DNA of 64,000 nucleotides from Geodermatophilus sabuli (GCF_900215145.1 NZ_OBDO01000010.1:62001-126000); one strand, 5' to 3'; numbered from the stretch's first letter, positions 1 to 13,257 are shown. The notes: generated by a model from the sequence alone, not told the origin. Made by a program: numbers and translations.

Positions 1-62
1 AGGAAGGCGACCACCACCGCGACGACGAGCACGCCGGCCAGGATCAGCAGTGCGGTGGTCAT
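1..62 (-). CDS. DUF2550-type membrane protein, N-terminal fragment
   Basis: Only the first 20 codons lie in the window and the gene runs off the left edge. The visible residues after ATG at 62 form a hydrophobic helix (MTTALLILAGVLVVAVVVAFL without the last residues), which suggests an N-terminal membrane anchor. The gene directly follows atpC on the same strand, and a DUF2550 protein commonly sits there in actinobacteria. That family is a short single-helix protein of unknown function. The assignment rests on position and the hydrophobic start only. Confidence 0.55.
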   Translation of the reverse strand, partial: MTTALLILAGVLVVAVVVAF

Positions 63-101
63 CCGGCCGGCGGGCACATCGACGTTCGGCTCAGCCGCGC
101 C

Positions 102-491
102 TCAGGCGTCCTGACCGGCTGCCCGCAGCCGCGACTGGGCGCGACGGGCGGCAGCCAGGGCCTCGGGGTCGTCACCGGCGTCCTCGGCGCGGCGCAGGGC
201 CTCACGAGCACGCTCCACGTCGATCTCGGAGGAGATCTCGGCCGTCTCGGCGAGGATCGACACACCCCGGTCGGTGACCGAGAGGAAGCCGCCGTGCGCG
301 GCCACGACCATGTCCTCGCCCTCGGTGGTCCGGATGCGGACCACGCCACCGGGCGCGAGCTCCCCCAGCAGGGGCGCATGACCGGGGAGGACGCCGAGCT
401 CACCCTCGGTGGTACGGGCGATGACCATGCTGGCCTCGCCGGACCAGATCATCCGCTCTACGGCCACCAACTCGACCTGCAGGGTCGCCAC
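102..491 (-). CDS. atpC: F0F1 ATP synthase subunit epsilon
   Basis: The 129-residue protein is the epsilon subunit of the F1 central stalk, which couples gamma rotation to catalysis and can inhibit ATP hydrolysis. The N-terminal beta-sandwich is clear ([20 protein letters not shown], then [14 protein letters not shown] and an AAHGGFLSV strand), followed by a short helical tail from about residue 90 ([15 protein letters not shown]). Length is normal for actinobacteria. It is the last atp gene, but about 580 bp separate it from atpD, whereas the two are usually adjacent. It may therefore be expressed partly independently. Confidence 0.95.
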   Translation of the reverse strand: MATLQVELVAVERMIWSGEASMVIARTTEGELGVLPGHAPLLGELAPGGVVRIRTTEGEDMVVAAHGGFLSVTDRGVSILAETAEISSEIDVERAREALRRAEDAGDDPEALAAARRAQSRLRAAGQDA

Positions 492-654
492 GACACTCCT
501 CGGGGTCCACCGCCGGGCGGTGCGGGGTCACCACGTCCGACTGGACACGGCGACGGGTCGGTCCCACTCTAACGGCCGGGGTCCGGACCCCGATCGGGCG
601 ATCCCCGCTGCGGCCTCGGCGGGGGCACCGCCGCGGGTGGGACGGGGGGCGCGT

Positions 655-846
655 TCAGGCGGCGCGCCGGTACAGCAGGGTCCAGCGGCCGACGCGGACC
701 CAGGGGTGGCGGACGGTGGACGCCGGGGCCCATCGCTCGGTCACGAACTGCTGCGCACCCGCGTGCGGGACCGCCGCAGACGGGGGCCAGCTCCAGTCGG
801 CGCCGTCCGGCCTGCTGGTCGTCCCGTCCACTCTCGTCTCCCGCAC
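655..846 (-). CDS. Possible small hypothetical protein between atpD and atpC
   Basis: A 63-codon frame from GTG at 846 to TGA at 655 lies on the atp operon strand. The product is rich in Trp and basic residues and ends ERWAPASTVRHPWVRVGRW followed by TLLYRRAA. The spread of Trp, Val, Tyr and His looks more like a folded domain than the Arg/Pro-rich noise of shadow frames. The frame stays open further upstream to ATG at 1125, but that extension looks non-coding. A second GTG at 831 is an alternative start. I recognise no family, and it may not be a gene. Confidence 0.35.
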   Translation of the reverse strand: MRETRVDGTTSRPDGADWSWPPSAAVPHAGAQQFVTERWAPASTVRHPWVRVGRWTLLYRRAA

Positions 847-975
847 GTCGCCCGGGCCGTCCGGGCCTCCCCGCTCACTGATCGGCAGGGAGCATCCCGC
901 GCTCGAGCCCGCCCGCACCAGGGTTTCCGTCACGTGCTGCGGACCGGAGCGGCCACCCCGGTCCGGGGACGCGGA

Positions 976-1005
976 ACGGCCGGGCCCCAGCGGGGACCCG
1001 GCCGT
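976..1005 (-). terminator. GC-rich hairpin downstream of atpD
   Basis: A 9-bp perfect stem (ACGGCCGGG at 976-984 with CCCGGCCGT at 997-1005) is extended by CCCC/GGGG around the loop AGC, with one bulged A. It lies 66 nt past the atpD stop and lacks a T-tract, as is common in high-GC actinobacteria. It could end or attenuate the operon before atpC, or protect the atpBEFHAGD message. Confidence 0.55.
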
Positions 1006-1070
1006 CCGGTGTCGGCCCCGTCTCGCGCACCGCCCCGCGCTTGCGCCGGGTGGGGAGGACGGGTCCTTCG

Positions 1071-2579
<1,509 letters not shown>

Positions 2580-3551
2580 TCAGTCGTCGGCGCCGGCCGA
2601 CACGAGCGCGTCGGCACCGCCGACGATCTCGCTGATCTCCTGGGTGATCTCGGCCTGACGGGCCTGGTTGGCCTGCCGGGAGAGGTTCTTCGCCAGTTCC
2701 TCGGCGTTGTCCGACGCCGACTTCATCGCCCGCCGCCGCGACGCCGACTCCGAGGCCGCCGACTCCAGCATCGCCGCGAAGATCCGGGTGGTCACGTACT
2801 TCGGCAGCAGGGCGTCGAGCAGGGCCTCGGCCGACGGCTCGAACTCGTAGGACGTCGGCACACCGCTGTCGCCGGTGACCCCGTGCTCGCGGTCCTCCCG
2901 CTCGTAGTCGAACTCCTCGACCTCCTCGACCTCCAGCGGGGCCATCCGCTTGGCGACCGGGACCTGGGAGAGCAGCGACCGGAACTCGGTGTAGACGATG
3001 TGCAGCTCGTCCACACCGATGACGCCGTCGGCGCCCGCACCGGTCTCGTCGTCGTCCTCACCGGCGGTGAAGGCGTCGATGAGGACCTCCCCCACGCGCT
3101 GGGCATCGGGGTAGTTGGGCTGCTCGGAGAAGCCGGTGAAGGTCTCGGCCATCTCGCGGTTGCGGAAGGAGTAGTAGGTCTCCCCCTTCCGGCCGACCAC
3201 GTAGAGGACCGGCTCCTTGCCCTCCTGACGGAGCAGCGACAGCAGCTCCTCGGTACGGCGCAGCACGTTCACGTTGTACGAGCCGGCGAACCCGCGGTCG
3301 GAGGTGATCACGAGGACCGCCGCCCGGCGGGGGTTCTGCCGCTCAGTCAGCAGCGGATGGTCCAGGGACGCCGAGGACGCCAGCGCCGACAGGACCCGCG
3401 TGATCTCCCGGGCGTAGGGCTTGGACGCCTCCACCCGGGCCTGGGCGCGCACGATGCGGGCACCGGCGATCAGCTCCTGCGCCGAGAAGATCTTCTTCGT
3501 CGACTGCGTGGAGCGGATGCGGCGCCGCAGCGCGCGGAGGTTGCCGGCCAC
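2580..3551 (-). CDS. atpG: F0F1 ATP synthase subunit gamma
   Basis: This 323-residue protein is the rotating central shaft of F1. The N-terminal coiled coil is recognisable ([20 protein letters not shown], then [13 protein letters not shown]), as is the C-terminal helix ([27 protein letters not shown]). Residues 170-225 include acidic stretches ([12 protein letters not shown] and [12 protein letters not shown]) that lengthen the protein slightly beyond the bacterial norm of about 290, as often seen in actinobacteria. It lies 2 nt after the atpA stop, so the two are probably translationally coupled. Confidence 0.97.
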   Translation of the reverse strand: MAGNLRALRRRIRSTQSTKKIFSAQELIAGARIVRAQARVEASKPYAREITRVLSALASSASLDHPLLTERQNPRRAAVLVITSDRGFAGSYNVNVLRRTEELLSLLRQEGKEPVLYVVGRKGETYYSFRNREMAETFTGFSEQPNYPDAQRVGEVLIDAFTAGEDDDETGAGADGVIGVDELHIVYTEFRSLLSQVPVAKRMAPLEVEEVEEFDYEREDREHGVTGDSGVPTSYEFEPSAEALLDALLPKYVTTRIFAAMLESAASESASRRRAMKSASDNAEELAKNLSRQANQARQAEITQEISEIVGGADALVSAGADD

Positions 3552-3553
3552 GG

Positions 3554-5191
<1,638 letters not shown>

Positions 5192-5261
5192 GGTCTGCGT
5201 CCTCTTCCCTGCTGGGGTCGTGAATGTCTGCTGGACTGGGGGCGGCGGGTCGGCGCGGGTG

Positions 5262-6080
5262 TCAGCCGACCAGCCGTCGGCCGGCGGCCTCGAGCCGGTG
5301 GGCGATGCTGCCGTCGATGACCTCGTCACCGACGCGGATCACCAGGCCACCGAGGACGTCGGGGTCCACGGTCACCTGCAGCCCCATCGCCCGGCCGTAG
5401 AGGCGGCTGAGCACGTCGGTCAGCCGGCGCTCCTGCGCGACGGTCAGCGGGACGGCGGTGGTCACGCGGGCCACGGAGTGGCCACGACGACCGGACGCCG
5501 CCTCGGAGAGCCGCTCGACGACCGTCGCGGCGTTGCCGACGGTGCGACCGGTGAGGTGGCTGCGCAGCAGCAGGACGGTGACCGGGCTGACCCGCCCCGT
5601 CAGCAGCCGCTCGATGAGGGCGGTCTTCCCCTCGGCCGGAGCCGCACGGTCGCTGAGGATGCGCGAGAGCTCGGCGTTCCCGGCGACGATGCGCCCGAAG
5701 CGGAAGAGCTCGTCCTCCACGCCGTCGAGCTCCCCGCGGGCGGAGGCGGCGTCGAGCGCCGCCTCCGTGGCGAGCGTCTCGGTGGCCTCGACCAGGTCCA
5801 GCGGCCGCGACCAGCGCTGCCGGGCGACCGTCTCGACCAGGTCGAGGGCGGCCTCGGAGACCTTGCCGCCGAGCACCCGGCGGGCCAGTGCCGCCCGTTC
5901 GGCCGGCGAGCCGGACGGGTCCGACATCGCGCGGCGCAGCGCGATGTGTCCGTCGAGCAGACGGGCCACGGCGAACAGCTCCTCGGCGAGGCCGACGAGG
6001 GACTCACCGGTGGCGCCGCTGGTCCGATCGATCAGGCGCTCGCGCGACTGCGCGAGCGCCGCCCGGCTGGAGGCGTCCAT
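5262..6080 (-). CDS. atpH: F0F1 ATP synthase subunit delta
   Basis: This 272-residue protein is the delta subunit, part of the peripheral stalk that joins b subunits to the top of F1. The family C-terminal signature [24 protein letters not shown] is intact near residues 235-258, after the helix [24 protein letters not shown] segment. It is longer than the 180-residue proteobacterial form, as in many actinobacteria. Its ATG shares a base with the atpF stop codon (TGATG), which points to translational coupling. Confidence 0.94.
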   Translation of the reverse strand: MDASSRAALAQSRERLIDRTSGATGESLVGLAEELFAVARLLDGHIALRRAMSDPSGSPAERAALARRVLGGKVSEAALDLVETVARQRWSRPLDLVEATETLATEAALDAASARGELDGVEDELFRFGRIVAGNAELSRILSDRAAPAEGKTALIERLLTGRVSPVTVLLLRSHLTGRTVGNAATVVERLSEAASGRRGHSVARVTTAVPLTVAQERRLTDVLSRLYGRAMGLQVTVDPDVLGGLVIRVGDEVIDGSIAHRLEAAGRRLVG

Positions 6081-6658
6081 CAGCGGTTGCCCTCCGGGGC
6101 GTACACCGAGCTGCCAGTGCGCCCATCGGGCGAGCCGGCCGCCATGCCGTCGAGCTGGTCGAGGAATCGGTCGACGGTGCCCCGACGACGCGCGTCGTCC
6201 TCCAGCGACTCCCCGACCACGCGGCCGGCGAGATCGACGGCGAGCGAGCCGATGTGGCCGCGCAGCTCGTTGAGGACCTGCTGGCGGGAGGCCGCGAGCT
6301 GCTCCTCGCCACGGGCGACGATCCGTGCGGACTCCTGCTGGGCCTGGGCCCGCAGCTCCTCGAGGATCTGCTGGCCCTCGGCACGCGCCTGGTCGCGGAT
6401 CTGCGCGGCCTCGGTGCGGGCCTCGGCCAGCTGCGCCCGGTACTGCTCCAGCGATGCCTGCGCCTCGGCCTGCATCGCCTCCGCACGCTCGATGCCCCCC
6501 TCGATCGCCTCACGGCGGGCCCGGAAGACCTGCTCGAAGCGCGGTGCAACGAACTTGAACATCACGAACAGCACGATCGCGAACGCGATCAGGCCGATGA
6601 TGATCTCGCCCAAGGGCGGAAGGAGCGGGTTCGCGCTCTCCGCAGCCAGGATGCTCAT
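6080..6658 (-). CDS. atpF: F0F1 ATP synthase subunit b
   Basis: The 192-residue b subunit is a membrane-anchored stator. Residues about 15-38 form one transmembrane helix (LGEIIIGLIAFAIVLFVMFK), followed by a long Ala/Glu/Arg/Gln coiled coil (EAIEGGIERAEAMQAEAQAS and onward) that reaches delta and F1. The order atpE-atpF-atpH matches the canonical operon, and the stop overlaps the atpH start. Length is normal. Confidence 0.95.
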   Translation of the reverse strand: MSILAAESANPLLPPLGEIIIGLIAFAIVLFVMFKFVAPRFEQVFRARREAIEGGIERAEAMQAEAQASLEQYRAQLAEARTEAAQIRDQARAEGQQILEELRAQAQQESARIVARGEEQLAASRQQVLNELRGHIGSLAVDLAGRVVGESLEDDARRRGTVDRFLDQLDGMAAGSPDGRTGSSVYAPEGNR

Positions 6659-6708
6659 GCTCTCGATGTCCCTGTCTGGAGTCGGTGACCGTACTCAGGC
6701 GGTACGGA

Positions 6709-7851
<1,143 letters not shown>

Positions 7852-7855
<4 letters not shown>

Positions 7856-8178
7856 CGTTGTCCCTTCTCCGTCCTGGGCCGGCTCCGTCGTCCGCCCGGG
7901 GTCGTTCCTGTGCGCCGTCCCCCCGATGGCGGGTCGACGGCGCCATAGCGAGCGACCACCAGGTAGATGGCCACTGCCATGCCGAAGATGATGCCGACCG
8001 GGAAGAACACGCGCGTGTCCAGCCACTGGTCGAGCAGCCACCCGGCCCCGCCCCACACGGCCATCCCGGAGATCAACGTCCCGATGACCGCGTAGCCCGT
8101 CTCAGCACCACTGCCCTGCCGCGCCGGACTCACAGGTCGGGGCCGAGCGTCCCCACGTGCGGGGTTGTCCTCGGCCAT
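7852..8178 (-). CDS. AtpZ/AtpI-type protein
   Basis: This 108-residue protein precedes atpB with a 4-nt overlap. Residues 28-46 (GYAVIGTLISGMAVWGGAG) and 58-77 (FFPVGIIFGMAVAIYLVVA) form two helices separated by WLLDQWLDTR, the layout of the AtpZ/AtpI family. Related proteins help assemble the c ring or transport Mg2+/Ca2+ for the ATP synthase. The N- and C-terminal tails are charged and probably cytoplasmic. The family is recognised from layout and position; the biochemical role is not visible. Confidence 0.75.
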
Positions 8179-8192
8179 CGGCGGGGACACTA

Positions 8193-8678
8193 TCAGCCGC
8201 GTTCCGCGGGCCCGTCCGGGTCCACGCCTACGGGGGAATCCGTCCGTGCCACGGGTGGCGCCGGCGGCTGCACGTAGTAGAGCGGACGGGTCCACACCCA
8301 GCGCAGTTGGACGGCACTCCACAGCAGCGCCCCCACGATGACCGTCCAGGCCAGCGTCAGGCGGTCCAGCCATCCCTCCTCGGGCAGCGCGTTCAGCACC
8401 GCGAACAGCACCAGTGCCTTGACGAAGAAGGCGCCCAGCGCCGCCGGCAGGGTGAACGCGTCGTTGACCCTGCCCGCCCAGGCGACGACCACGCCGGAGA
8501 CGACGAAGAAGGCGGTCACCACCAGGGCGCCGACCAGGACCCCGGCAGCGTCGTCCCATCCGGCCAGCAGCCCCGCGACGGGGGCGGCCACGGCGGTGAG
8601 CGCTGCGCTGACCAGGGCCCCCACCCGGAGGAAGGAGAGGTCCCAGGGGGCCTCGGTGGAGGTGTCGGTGCCGGTCAT
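8193..8678 (-). CDS. Second ATP synthase protein I-like membrane protein
   Basis: This 161-residue protein has four predicted helices at about residues 20-40, 43-66, 78-98 and 107-126, and ends in a Pro-rich tail (YYVQPPAPPVARTDSPVG). Four helices next to atpB match the AtpI fold, so the operon encodes both a two-helix AtpZ-like and a four-helix AtpI-like protein. Its ATG overlaps the wecA stop by 4 nt, linking wall-glycan initiation to the atp operon. AtpI is the best guess. Confidence 0.65.
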   Translation of the reverse strand: MTGTDTSTEAPWDLSFLRVGALVSAALTAVAAPVAGLLAGWDDAAGVLVGALVVTAFFVVSGVVVAWAGRVNDAFTLPAALGAFFVKALVLFAVLNALPEEGWLDRLTLAWTVIVGALLWSAVQLRWVWTRPLYYVQPPAPPVARTDSPVGVDPDGPAERG

Positions 8679-9928
8679 CGGACTCCCTGCCCCGCCCCCG
8701 CGGCGCGCGGGGAGGGCTCGTCGGTGCGGTCGGGGACGGTCGAGGCGGCGCGGAGGGACCGCGCCGTGGGGTGGTCGGCCCGGCTGCGCCGGCGCTGCGC
8801 GGCGAGATCCGCAGCGCGCGCCTCCCGCGCCGCGCGGCGGGCCCGCGGGCTCAGGACGACGACGACGCCGACCACGAGCAGCACGCCGATCGCGACCAGC
8901 AGCTCCGCCTGTCCCCCGGTGATCGACAGCGCGACCGCCCCGAAGGACAGCAGCGCCGCCCAGAAGTACATGACGAGCACCGCGCGCCGGTGCGAGTGGC
9001 CGATGGCCAGCAGCCGGTGGTGCAGGTGCATCTTGTCCGGTGAGAACGGCGACTGGCCGCGCAGGCTGCGGCGGATCACGGCGAGGACCAGGTCGATGAA
9101 CGGGATGGAGAGGACGGCGATCGGCACGAGCAGCGGCAGCGCCAGCGGCAGCAGGTTGGCCGCGGAGTCGAACGACTGCGGGTCCACCCGGCCGGTCGCG
9201 GTGACCGCGGCGGCGGAGAGCATGAGCCCGACGAGCATCGACCCGGAGTCGCCCATGAAGATGCGGGCCGGGCTGAAGTTGTGCGGGAGGAACCCCAGGC
9301 ACGCGCCGGCGAGGACGGCGGTGATCAGGGCGGGAGCGCTGGCCACCTCGTCGTAGCCGACCAGGCCGAGGTTGTAGCTGTAGGCGAAGAAGGCCAGGGC
9401 GGCGACGGCGGACACGCCGGCGGCCAGCCCGTCGAGGCCGTCGATGAAGTTGAGCGCGTTGACGGTCAGCACCGTCAGCAGGATGGTCAGCGGGACGCCG
9501 ATGTCGGGTCCCAGCGACAGCGTCCCGATGTCGGCCACCGGCAGGAACACGAACGCGAGCTGCACACCGAGCAGGACCATGACGCCCGCCGCGGCGATCT
9601 GGCCGGTCAGCTTGGTGAGCGCGTCGAGCCCGAACTTGTCGTCGAGCACACCGAGGGCACAGATCAGCCCGCCGGCGACCAGCACGGCGAAGGTCTGCGA
9701 GTCCTCGAAGGTGCGTTGCAGCGCCGGCAGCCGGGTCGCCACCAGGATCGCGGCGGCGACGCCCAGGTACATGGCCACGCCACCGCCCCGCGGGGTGGGG
9801 ATCACGTGCACGTCGCGCTCGCGCGGCGCGGCCATCATCCGCAGCCGGATCGCCGCCATCCGCACCACCGGGGTGGCCAGGAAGGTGACCAGCCCGGCGG
9901 TGAGCAGGACGACGACGTACTCGCGCAT
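8675..9928 (-). CDS. wecA: Undecaprenyl/decaprenyl-phosphate GlcNAc-1-phosphate transferase, WecA/MraY family
   Basis: This 417-residue polytopic membrane enzyme moves a sugar-1-phosphate from a UDP-sugar to a polyprenyl phosphate, the first step of wall glycan linker synthesis (arabinogalactan or teichoic-acid type). Family motifs are the DD pair at residues 96-97 (LGVLDDKFG), NALNFIDGLDGLAAG near 158-172 and the His cluster KMHLHHRLLAIGHSHRR near 300. The tail after about 365 is Arg-rich and cytoplasmic. The ATG lacks a convincing Shine-Dalgarno sequence and follows a tiny ORF that stops 3 nt upstream. Confidence 0.88.
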   Translation of the reverse strand: MREYVVVLLTAGLVTFLATPVVRMAAIRLRMMAAPRERDVHVIPTPRGGGVAMYLGVAAAILVATRLPALQRTFEDSQTFAVLVAGGLICALGVLDDKFGLDALTKLTGQIAAAGVMVLLGVQLAFVFLPVADIGTLSLGPDIGVPLTILLTVLTVNALNFIDGLDGLAAGVSAVAALAFFAYSYNLGLVGYDEVASAPALITAVLAGACLGFLPHNFSPARIFMGDSGSMLVGLMLSAAAVTATGRVDPQSFDSAANLLPLALPLLVPIAVLSIPFIDLVLAVIRRSLRGQSPFSPDKMHLHHRLLAIGHSHRRAVLVMYFWAALLSFGAVALSITGGQAELLVAIGVLLVVGVVVVLSPRARRAAREARAADLAAQRRRSRADHPTARSLRAASTVPDRTDEPSPRAAGAGQGVR

Positions 9929-9931
9929 GGT

Positions 9932-10009
9932 TCAGGCGAGACCGGCGGCGGTCCGGCTCCCGCTCGCGGCCGTCCGGCCGGCGGAGGGACCCGAGGAGGG
10001 CGTGCTCAT
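9932..10009 (-). other. Possible 25-codon leader ORF upstream of wecA
   Basis: A Ser/Thr/Gly/Ala-rich frame (MSTPSSGPSAGRTAASGSRT and five more residues) ends with TGA only 3 nt before the wecA ATG. The wecA start has no clear ribosome-binding site, so coupling to this leader is possible. A chance ORF is equally likely. The rest of the tsaC-wecA spacer (10010-10115) shows no feature I recognise. Confidence 0.25.
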
Positions 10010-10115
10010 CGCGGCGGGTCTCCCGGGTTTCGGCGTCGGACGGTCGCTCCACGGTATCTCTCCGGACGAGCGATCAGCCCGACGGCGCGGGGTCCTGCGG
10101 CCGCGCGAGCCTCCG

Positions 10116-10790
10116 TCAGTCCGTGAGTTCCGGCACGAGGTCACGCAGCCGGTCGACCGGGACGGCGCCGATCCGGAGCACCCGCGGCACCGGTCCGGTG
10201 CAGTCGACGATGGTGCTGGGAGCCGACTGCGACCGGGGTCCGCCGTCGAGGACGACGGCCGCGTGCATGCCCAGTTGCGCGACCGCCTCGTCAGCGGTGG
10301 TCGCGGCCGGGCGGCCGGAGCGGTTGGCGCTGGAGACCGCCAGCGGGCCGGTGCGGCGCAGCAGGTCGCGGGCGACGCCGTCGTCGGGCAGGCGGACCGC
10401 GACGGTGCCCTCGGCGTCCCCGAGGTCCCAGGCCAGGGACGGCGCGTGCTCGAGGACGAGGGTGAGGCCGCCGGGCCAGAACGCCTCCGCGAGCCGGGTG
10501 GCTGCCTCGGGCACGGTGCGCACCAGCCCGGCCAGCGTGGAGGCCTCACCGACGAGGACCGGGACCGGCATGGTCCGCCCCCGGTTCTTGGCGGCCAGCA
10601 GGGACATCACCGCCGCCGGGGTGAAGGCGTCGGCGGCGACGCCGTAGACGGTGTCGGTCGGCAGCAGCACCAGTTCGCCGCGGCCGATCGCCGCCGTCGC
10701 GGCGTCCAGCCCGGCGGCGCGGGCGTCGGGGTCGGAGCAGTCGTAGGTCACCGGGGTCGGAGGTGGGGCCACGAGGCCGGAGTCTGTCAT
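10116..10790 (-). CDS. tsaC: L-threonylcarbamoyladenylate synthase
   Basis: This 224-residue Sua5/YciO/YrdC protein makes threonylcarbamoyl-AMP from Thr, bicarbonate and ATP for the t6A37 modification of ANN-decoding tRNAs. The N-terminal signature is ELVLLPTDTVYGVAADAFTP, followed by the KNRGRTMPVPVLVG nucleotide loop, LTLVLEHAP, GTVAVRLPDDGVARDLL and GPLAVSSANRSGRPAATT. It is the short form without the extra C-terminal Sua5 domain. The start at 10790 overlaps the prmC stop by 4 nt. The prfA-prmC-tsaC order is common in bacteria. Confidence 0.93.
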   Translation of the reverse strand: MTDSGLVAPPPTPVTYDCSDPDARAAGLDAATAAIGRGELVLLPTDTVYGVAADAFTPAAVMSLLAAKNRGRTMPVPVLVGEASTLAGLVRTVPEAATRLAEAFWPGGLTLVLEHAPSLAWDLGDAEGTVAVRLPDDGVARDLLRRTGPLAVSSANRSGRPAATTADEAVAQLGMHAAVVLDGGPRSQSAPSTIVDCTGPVPRVLRIGAVPVDRLRDLVPELTD

Positions 10791-11647
10791 CCCGCCGCGC
10801 GTCGGGCCGTGGTGAAGCGGGGCCGGCCGGCGAGGTCGGGGTGGTCGGCGACGTCGTCGAAGCCGCCGTGCCCGCGCACCAGCGTGGGCAGCGCACTGCC
10901 CTGCTGGTCGGCGTGCTCGATGCCGAGGTGGCCGCCGGGGCGCAGCAGCCGCGCGGCGGTGCGCAGCAGGCCCCGGACGACGTCGAGGCCGTCGGGGCCG
11001 CCCCACAGCGCCAGCGGCGGGTCGTGGTCGGCGACCTCCCGCGGCACCCGGGCGCCGTCGGGCACGTAGGGCGGGTTGGAGACGACGAGGTCGACGGCGC
11101 CGTCGAGCTCGGTCAGCAGCCGCGGCGAGGTCATGTCACCGGCCAGGACCTCGACCGGGCGGTCCCCCGCCGCGGCCCGCGAGGCCGCGTTGTGGCGGGT
11201 CCACTCGATCGCGCCGGCGTCACGCTCGACGGCGAGCACACGGCCGCCGGGGTGCTCGTGCGCGATGGACAGCGCGATGGCGCCGGACCCGGCCCCCAGG
11301 TCGACGACGACAGGTGCGGGCCGCCCCGCGAGCCGCTCGAGCGCCCACTCGACGAGCAGCTCGGTCTCCGGCCGCGGCACGAACACGCCCGGGCCGACGG
11401 CGAGCTCCAGGTGCCGGAAGGGAGCGCGGCCGGTGAGGTGCTGCAGCGGCACCCGCCCGGTCCGCAGGTCCAGCAACGCGGCGAAGCGGGCCGCGGCCTC
11501 GTCGCCCACCTCGTCGAGGGTCAGCAGCCGGGTCCGGGGCACGTCGAGGACGTGGGCGAGCAGCAGCTCGGCGTCCACACGTGGGGACTCGACCCCGGCG
11601 TCGGTGAGCCGGCGGACGGCGACGGCGAGCAGCCCCCGGGTGTTCAG
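10787..11647 (-). CDS. prmC: Peptide chain release factor N5-glutamine methyltransferase
   Basis: PrmC methylates the Gln of the GGQ motif of RF1 and RF2. The SAM-binding fold shows [20 protein letters not shown], and the catalytic [11 protein letters not shown] is present. The first GTG (11578) would begin at [11 protein letters not shown] and lose a conserved helix: the 23 codons upstream read [20 protein letters not shown], which is typical PrmC N-terminus. No ATG, GTG or TTG exists in that stretch. CTG at 11647 overlaps the prfA stop as CTGA, so I place the start there. If CTG is not used, the start is 11578. Confidence 0.9.
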   Translation of the reverse strand: MNTRGLLAVAVRRLTDAGVESPRVDAELLLAHVLDVPRTRLLTLDEVGDEAAARFAALLDLRTGRVPLQHLTGRAPFRHLELAVGPGVFVPRPETELLVEWALERLAGRPAPVVVDLGAGSGAIALSIAHEHPGGRVLAVERDAGAIEWTRHNAASRAAAGDRPVEVLAGDMTSPRLLTELDGAVDLVVSNPPYVPDGARVPREVADHDPPLALWGGPDGLDVVRGLLRTAARLLRPGGHLGIEHADQQGSALPTLVRGHGGFDDVADHPDLAGRPRFTTARRAAG

Positions 11648-12735
11648 GAGCCGACCGCCAGCAGCTCGGCGGTGTGCGCGCGGGTCAGCGCGTCGATGAC
11701 CGGGTCGAGCTCACCGTCGAGCACGGCGTCCAGGTTGTGCGCCTTGAAGCCCACCCGGTGGTCGGAGATCCGGTTCTCCGGGAAGTTGTAGGTGCGCACC
11801 CGCTCGCTGCGGTCGACCGTGCGGACCTGGCTGCGCCGCTGGTCGCTGGCCGTGGCGGCGGCCTGCTCGCGGGCAGCGGCCAGCAGCCGCGACCGCAGGA
11901 TGCGCAGCGCGGACTCGCGGTTCTGCAGCTGACTCTTCTCGTTCTGGCAGCTGACCACGATGCCGCTCGGCAGGTGGGTGATCCGGACGGCGGAGTCGGT
12001 GGTGTTCACGCTCTGCCCGCCGGGGCCGGACGACCGGAAGACGTCGATGCGCAGGTCGCCCGGGTCCACGGTGACGTCGACCTCCTCGGCCTCCGGCAGC
12101 ACCAGGACCCCGGCCGCCGAGGTGTGGATGCGGCCCTGGGACTCGGTGACCGGCACGCGCTGCACACGGTGCACGCCGCCCTCGAACTTCAGCCGCGACC
12201 AGATGCCCTCGTCAGTGCGGGACTTGATGGCGACCGAGACGTCCTTGTACCCGCCGAGGTCGGCGTCGACGGCGTCGATGACCTCCGCCGACCAGCCGCG
12301 GCGCTCGGCGTAGCGCAGGTACATGCGCAGCAGGTCGCCGGCGAACAGCGCCGACTCCGCACCGCCCTCCCCTGCCTTGATCTCGAGGATGACGTCCTTG
12401 TCGTCGTCGGGGTCCTTCGGGAGCAGCTGTTCGCGCAGCCGCTCCTCGAGCTCGACGACCCGCTGCTCCAGCGTCGTGGCCTCCGCGGCGAAGGAGTCGT
12501 CCTCGACGGTCAGCTCGCGCGCGGCGGCGAGGTCGTCGCGGGCGGCGTCCAGGGCGCGCGCGGTCTCGACCAGCGGCGCCAGCTGCGCGTAGCGGCGGCC
12601 CAGCCGGCGGGCCCGGCCGGCATCGGCGTGGACGCCGGGGTCGGCGAGCTCGGACTCCAGGGCGGCGTGCTCGGCCAGCAGCCCGCTCAGGCGATCGGGC
12701 TGCCCGCCCGACCCGGCCTCGGTGGTGCTGCTCAT
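11644..12735 (-). CDS. prfA: Peptide chain release factor 1
   Basis: RF1 (363 residues) releases peptides at UAA and UAG. The GGQ motif lies at residues 239-241 in [20 protein letters not shown], and the anticodon-reading region has [15 protein letters not shown] start at ATG 12735; the open frame upstream is low-complexity and overlaps the rpmE terminator. It heads prfA-prmC-tsaC with 4-nt overlaps, so RF1 and the enzyme that methylates it are translated together. Confidence 0.96.
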   Translation of the reverse strand: MSSTTEAGSGGQPDRLSGLLAEHAALESELADPGVHADAGRARRLGRRYAQLAPLVETARALDAARDDLAAARELTVEDDSFAAEATTLEQRVVELEERLREQLLPKDPDDDKDVILEIKAGEGGAESALFAGDLLRMYLRYAERRGWSAEVIDAVDADLGGYKDVSVAIKSRTDEGIWSRLKFEGGVHRVQRVPVTESQGRIHTSAAGVLVLPEAEEVDVTVDPGDLRIDVFRSSGPGGQSVNTTDSAVRITHLPSGIVVSCQNEKSQLQNRESALRILRSRLLAAAREQAAATASDQRRSQVRTVDRSERVRTYNFPENRISDHRVGFKAHNLDAVLDGELDPVIDALTRAHTAELLAVGS

Positions 12736-12797
12736 CGGCTGGGGCCTTCCAGTGCGCGTGCACATCCGCGGAGGTGCACGAACGGGGGCGGACACGA

Positions 12798-12841
12798 CGA
12801 CGGCGCCCGCCCCACCGCATGTGGTGGGGCGGGCGCCGTCG
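12798..12841 (-). terminator. Perfect 19-bp hairpin after rpmE
   Basis: Arms at 12798-12816 and 12823-12841 are perfectly complementary over 19 bp with a 6-nt loop (GCATGT). The hairpin begins 6 nt after the rpmE stop. There is no U-tract, as is usual in this G+C range. It probably ends rpmE transcription before prfA. Confidence 0.8.
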
Positions 12842-12847
12842 GGAGTG

Positions 12848-13078
12848 CTACTTCTCGGCGCCGGTGCCGGCGTTGCGCTTGCCGAACCGCTTCTCGAAGC
12901 GGGCGACGCGGCCACCGGTGTCCAGGATCCGCTGCTTGCCCGTGTAGAAGGGGTGGCAGGCGGAGCAGGTCTCGACGGTCAGCGTGCCGCCGGCTGCCGT
13001 GCTGCGGGTGGTGAAGGTGTTCCCGCAACCACAGGTCACCGTGGTGGTGTGGTAGTCGGGGTGGATTCCGGGCTTCAT
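12848..13078 (-). CDS. rpmE: 50S ribosomal protein L31 (zinc-binding form)
   Basis: bL31 (76 residues) bridges the ribosomal subunits. The Cys set CGC (residues 16 and 18) and CSAC (38 and 41) marks the zinc-binding C+ paralogue rather than the zinc-free form induced on zinc starvation. The start [10 protein letters not shown] is the family norm. It lies between rho and prfA on the same strand, a common actinobacterial order, and has its own terminator. Confidence 0.96.
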   Translation of the reverse strand: MKPGIHPDYHTTTVTCGCGNTFTTRSTAAGGTLTVETCSACHPFYTGKQRILDTGGRVARFEKRFGKRNAGTGAEK

Positions 13079-13150
13079 GTCGCCTCTTCCGGGGTCTGTG
13101 TCGTTCAGGTGGTCGAACGCCGGCGGCCGGCCGGGCATTCCGGCCGCGCA

Positions 13151-13192
13151 GCGGGGCTCAGTCGCTCAGTATCCCTGACGCGCGAGCCCCGC
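13151..13192 (-). terminator. Possible hairpin between rho and rpmE
   Basis: GCGGGGCTC at 13151-13159 pairs with GAGCCCCGC at 13184-13192 across a 24-nt loop, starting about 65 nt past the rho stop. The 9-bp stem with a wide loop is weaker than the other hairpins in the window. It may be a rho terminator or a chance match in the rpmE promoter region. Confidence 0.35.
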
Positions 13193-13257
13193 CGGCGAGT
13201 GGCCCCGCTGCAGGGTCCCGCGGCGAGCTCGGGAGCGGCGGGGGGCAGCGGGGTCGT

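Larger units (their letters stand above)
492..1070. other. atpD-atpC intergenic stretch without a recognised gene
   Basis: In most actinobacteria atpD and atpC are nearly contiguous, but here 579 bp separate them. The stretch holds a possible 63-codon minus-strand gene (655-846) and a strong GC hairpin just after atpD (976-1005). The remaining sequence up to the atpC start (492-654) shows no protein with family features. I see no transposase remnant or terminal inverted repeats. Confidence 0.6.
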
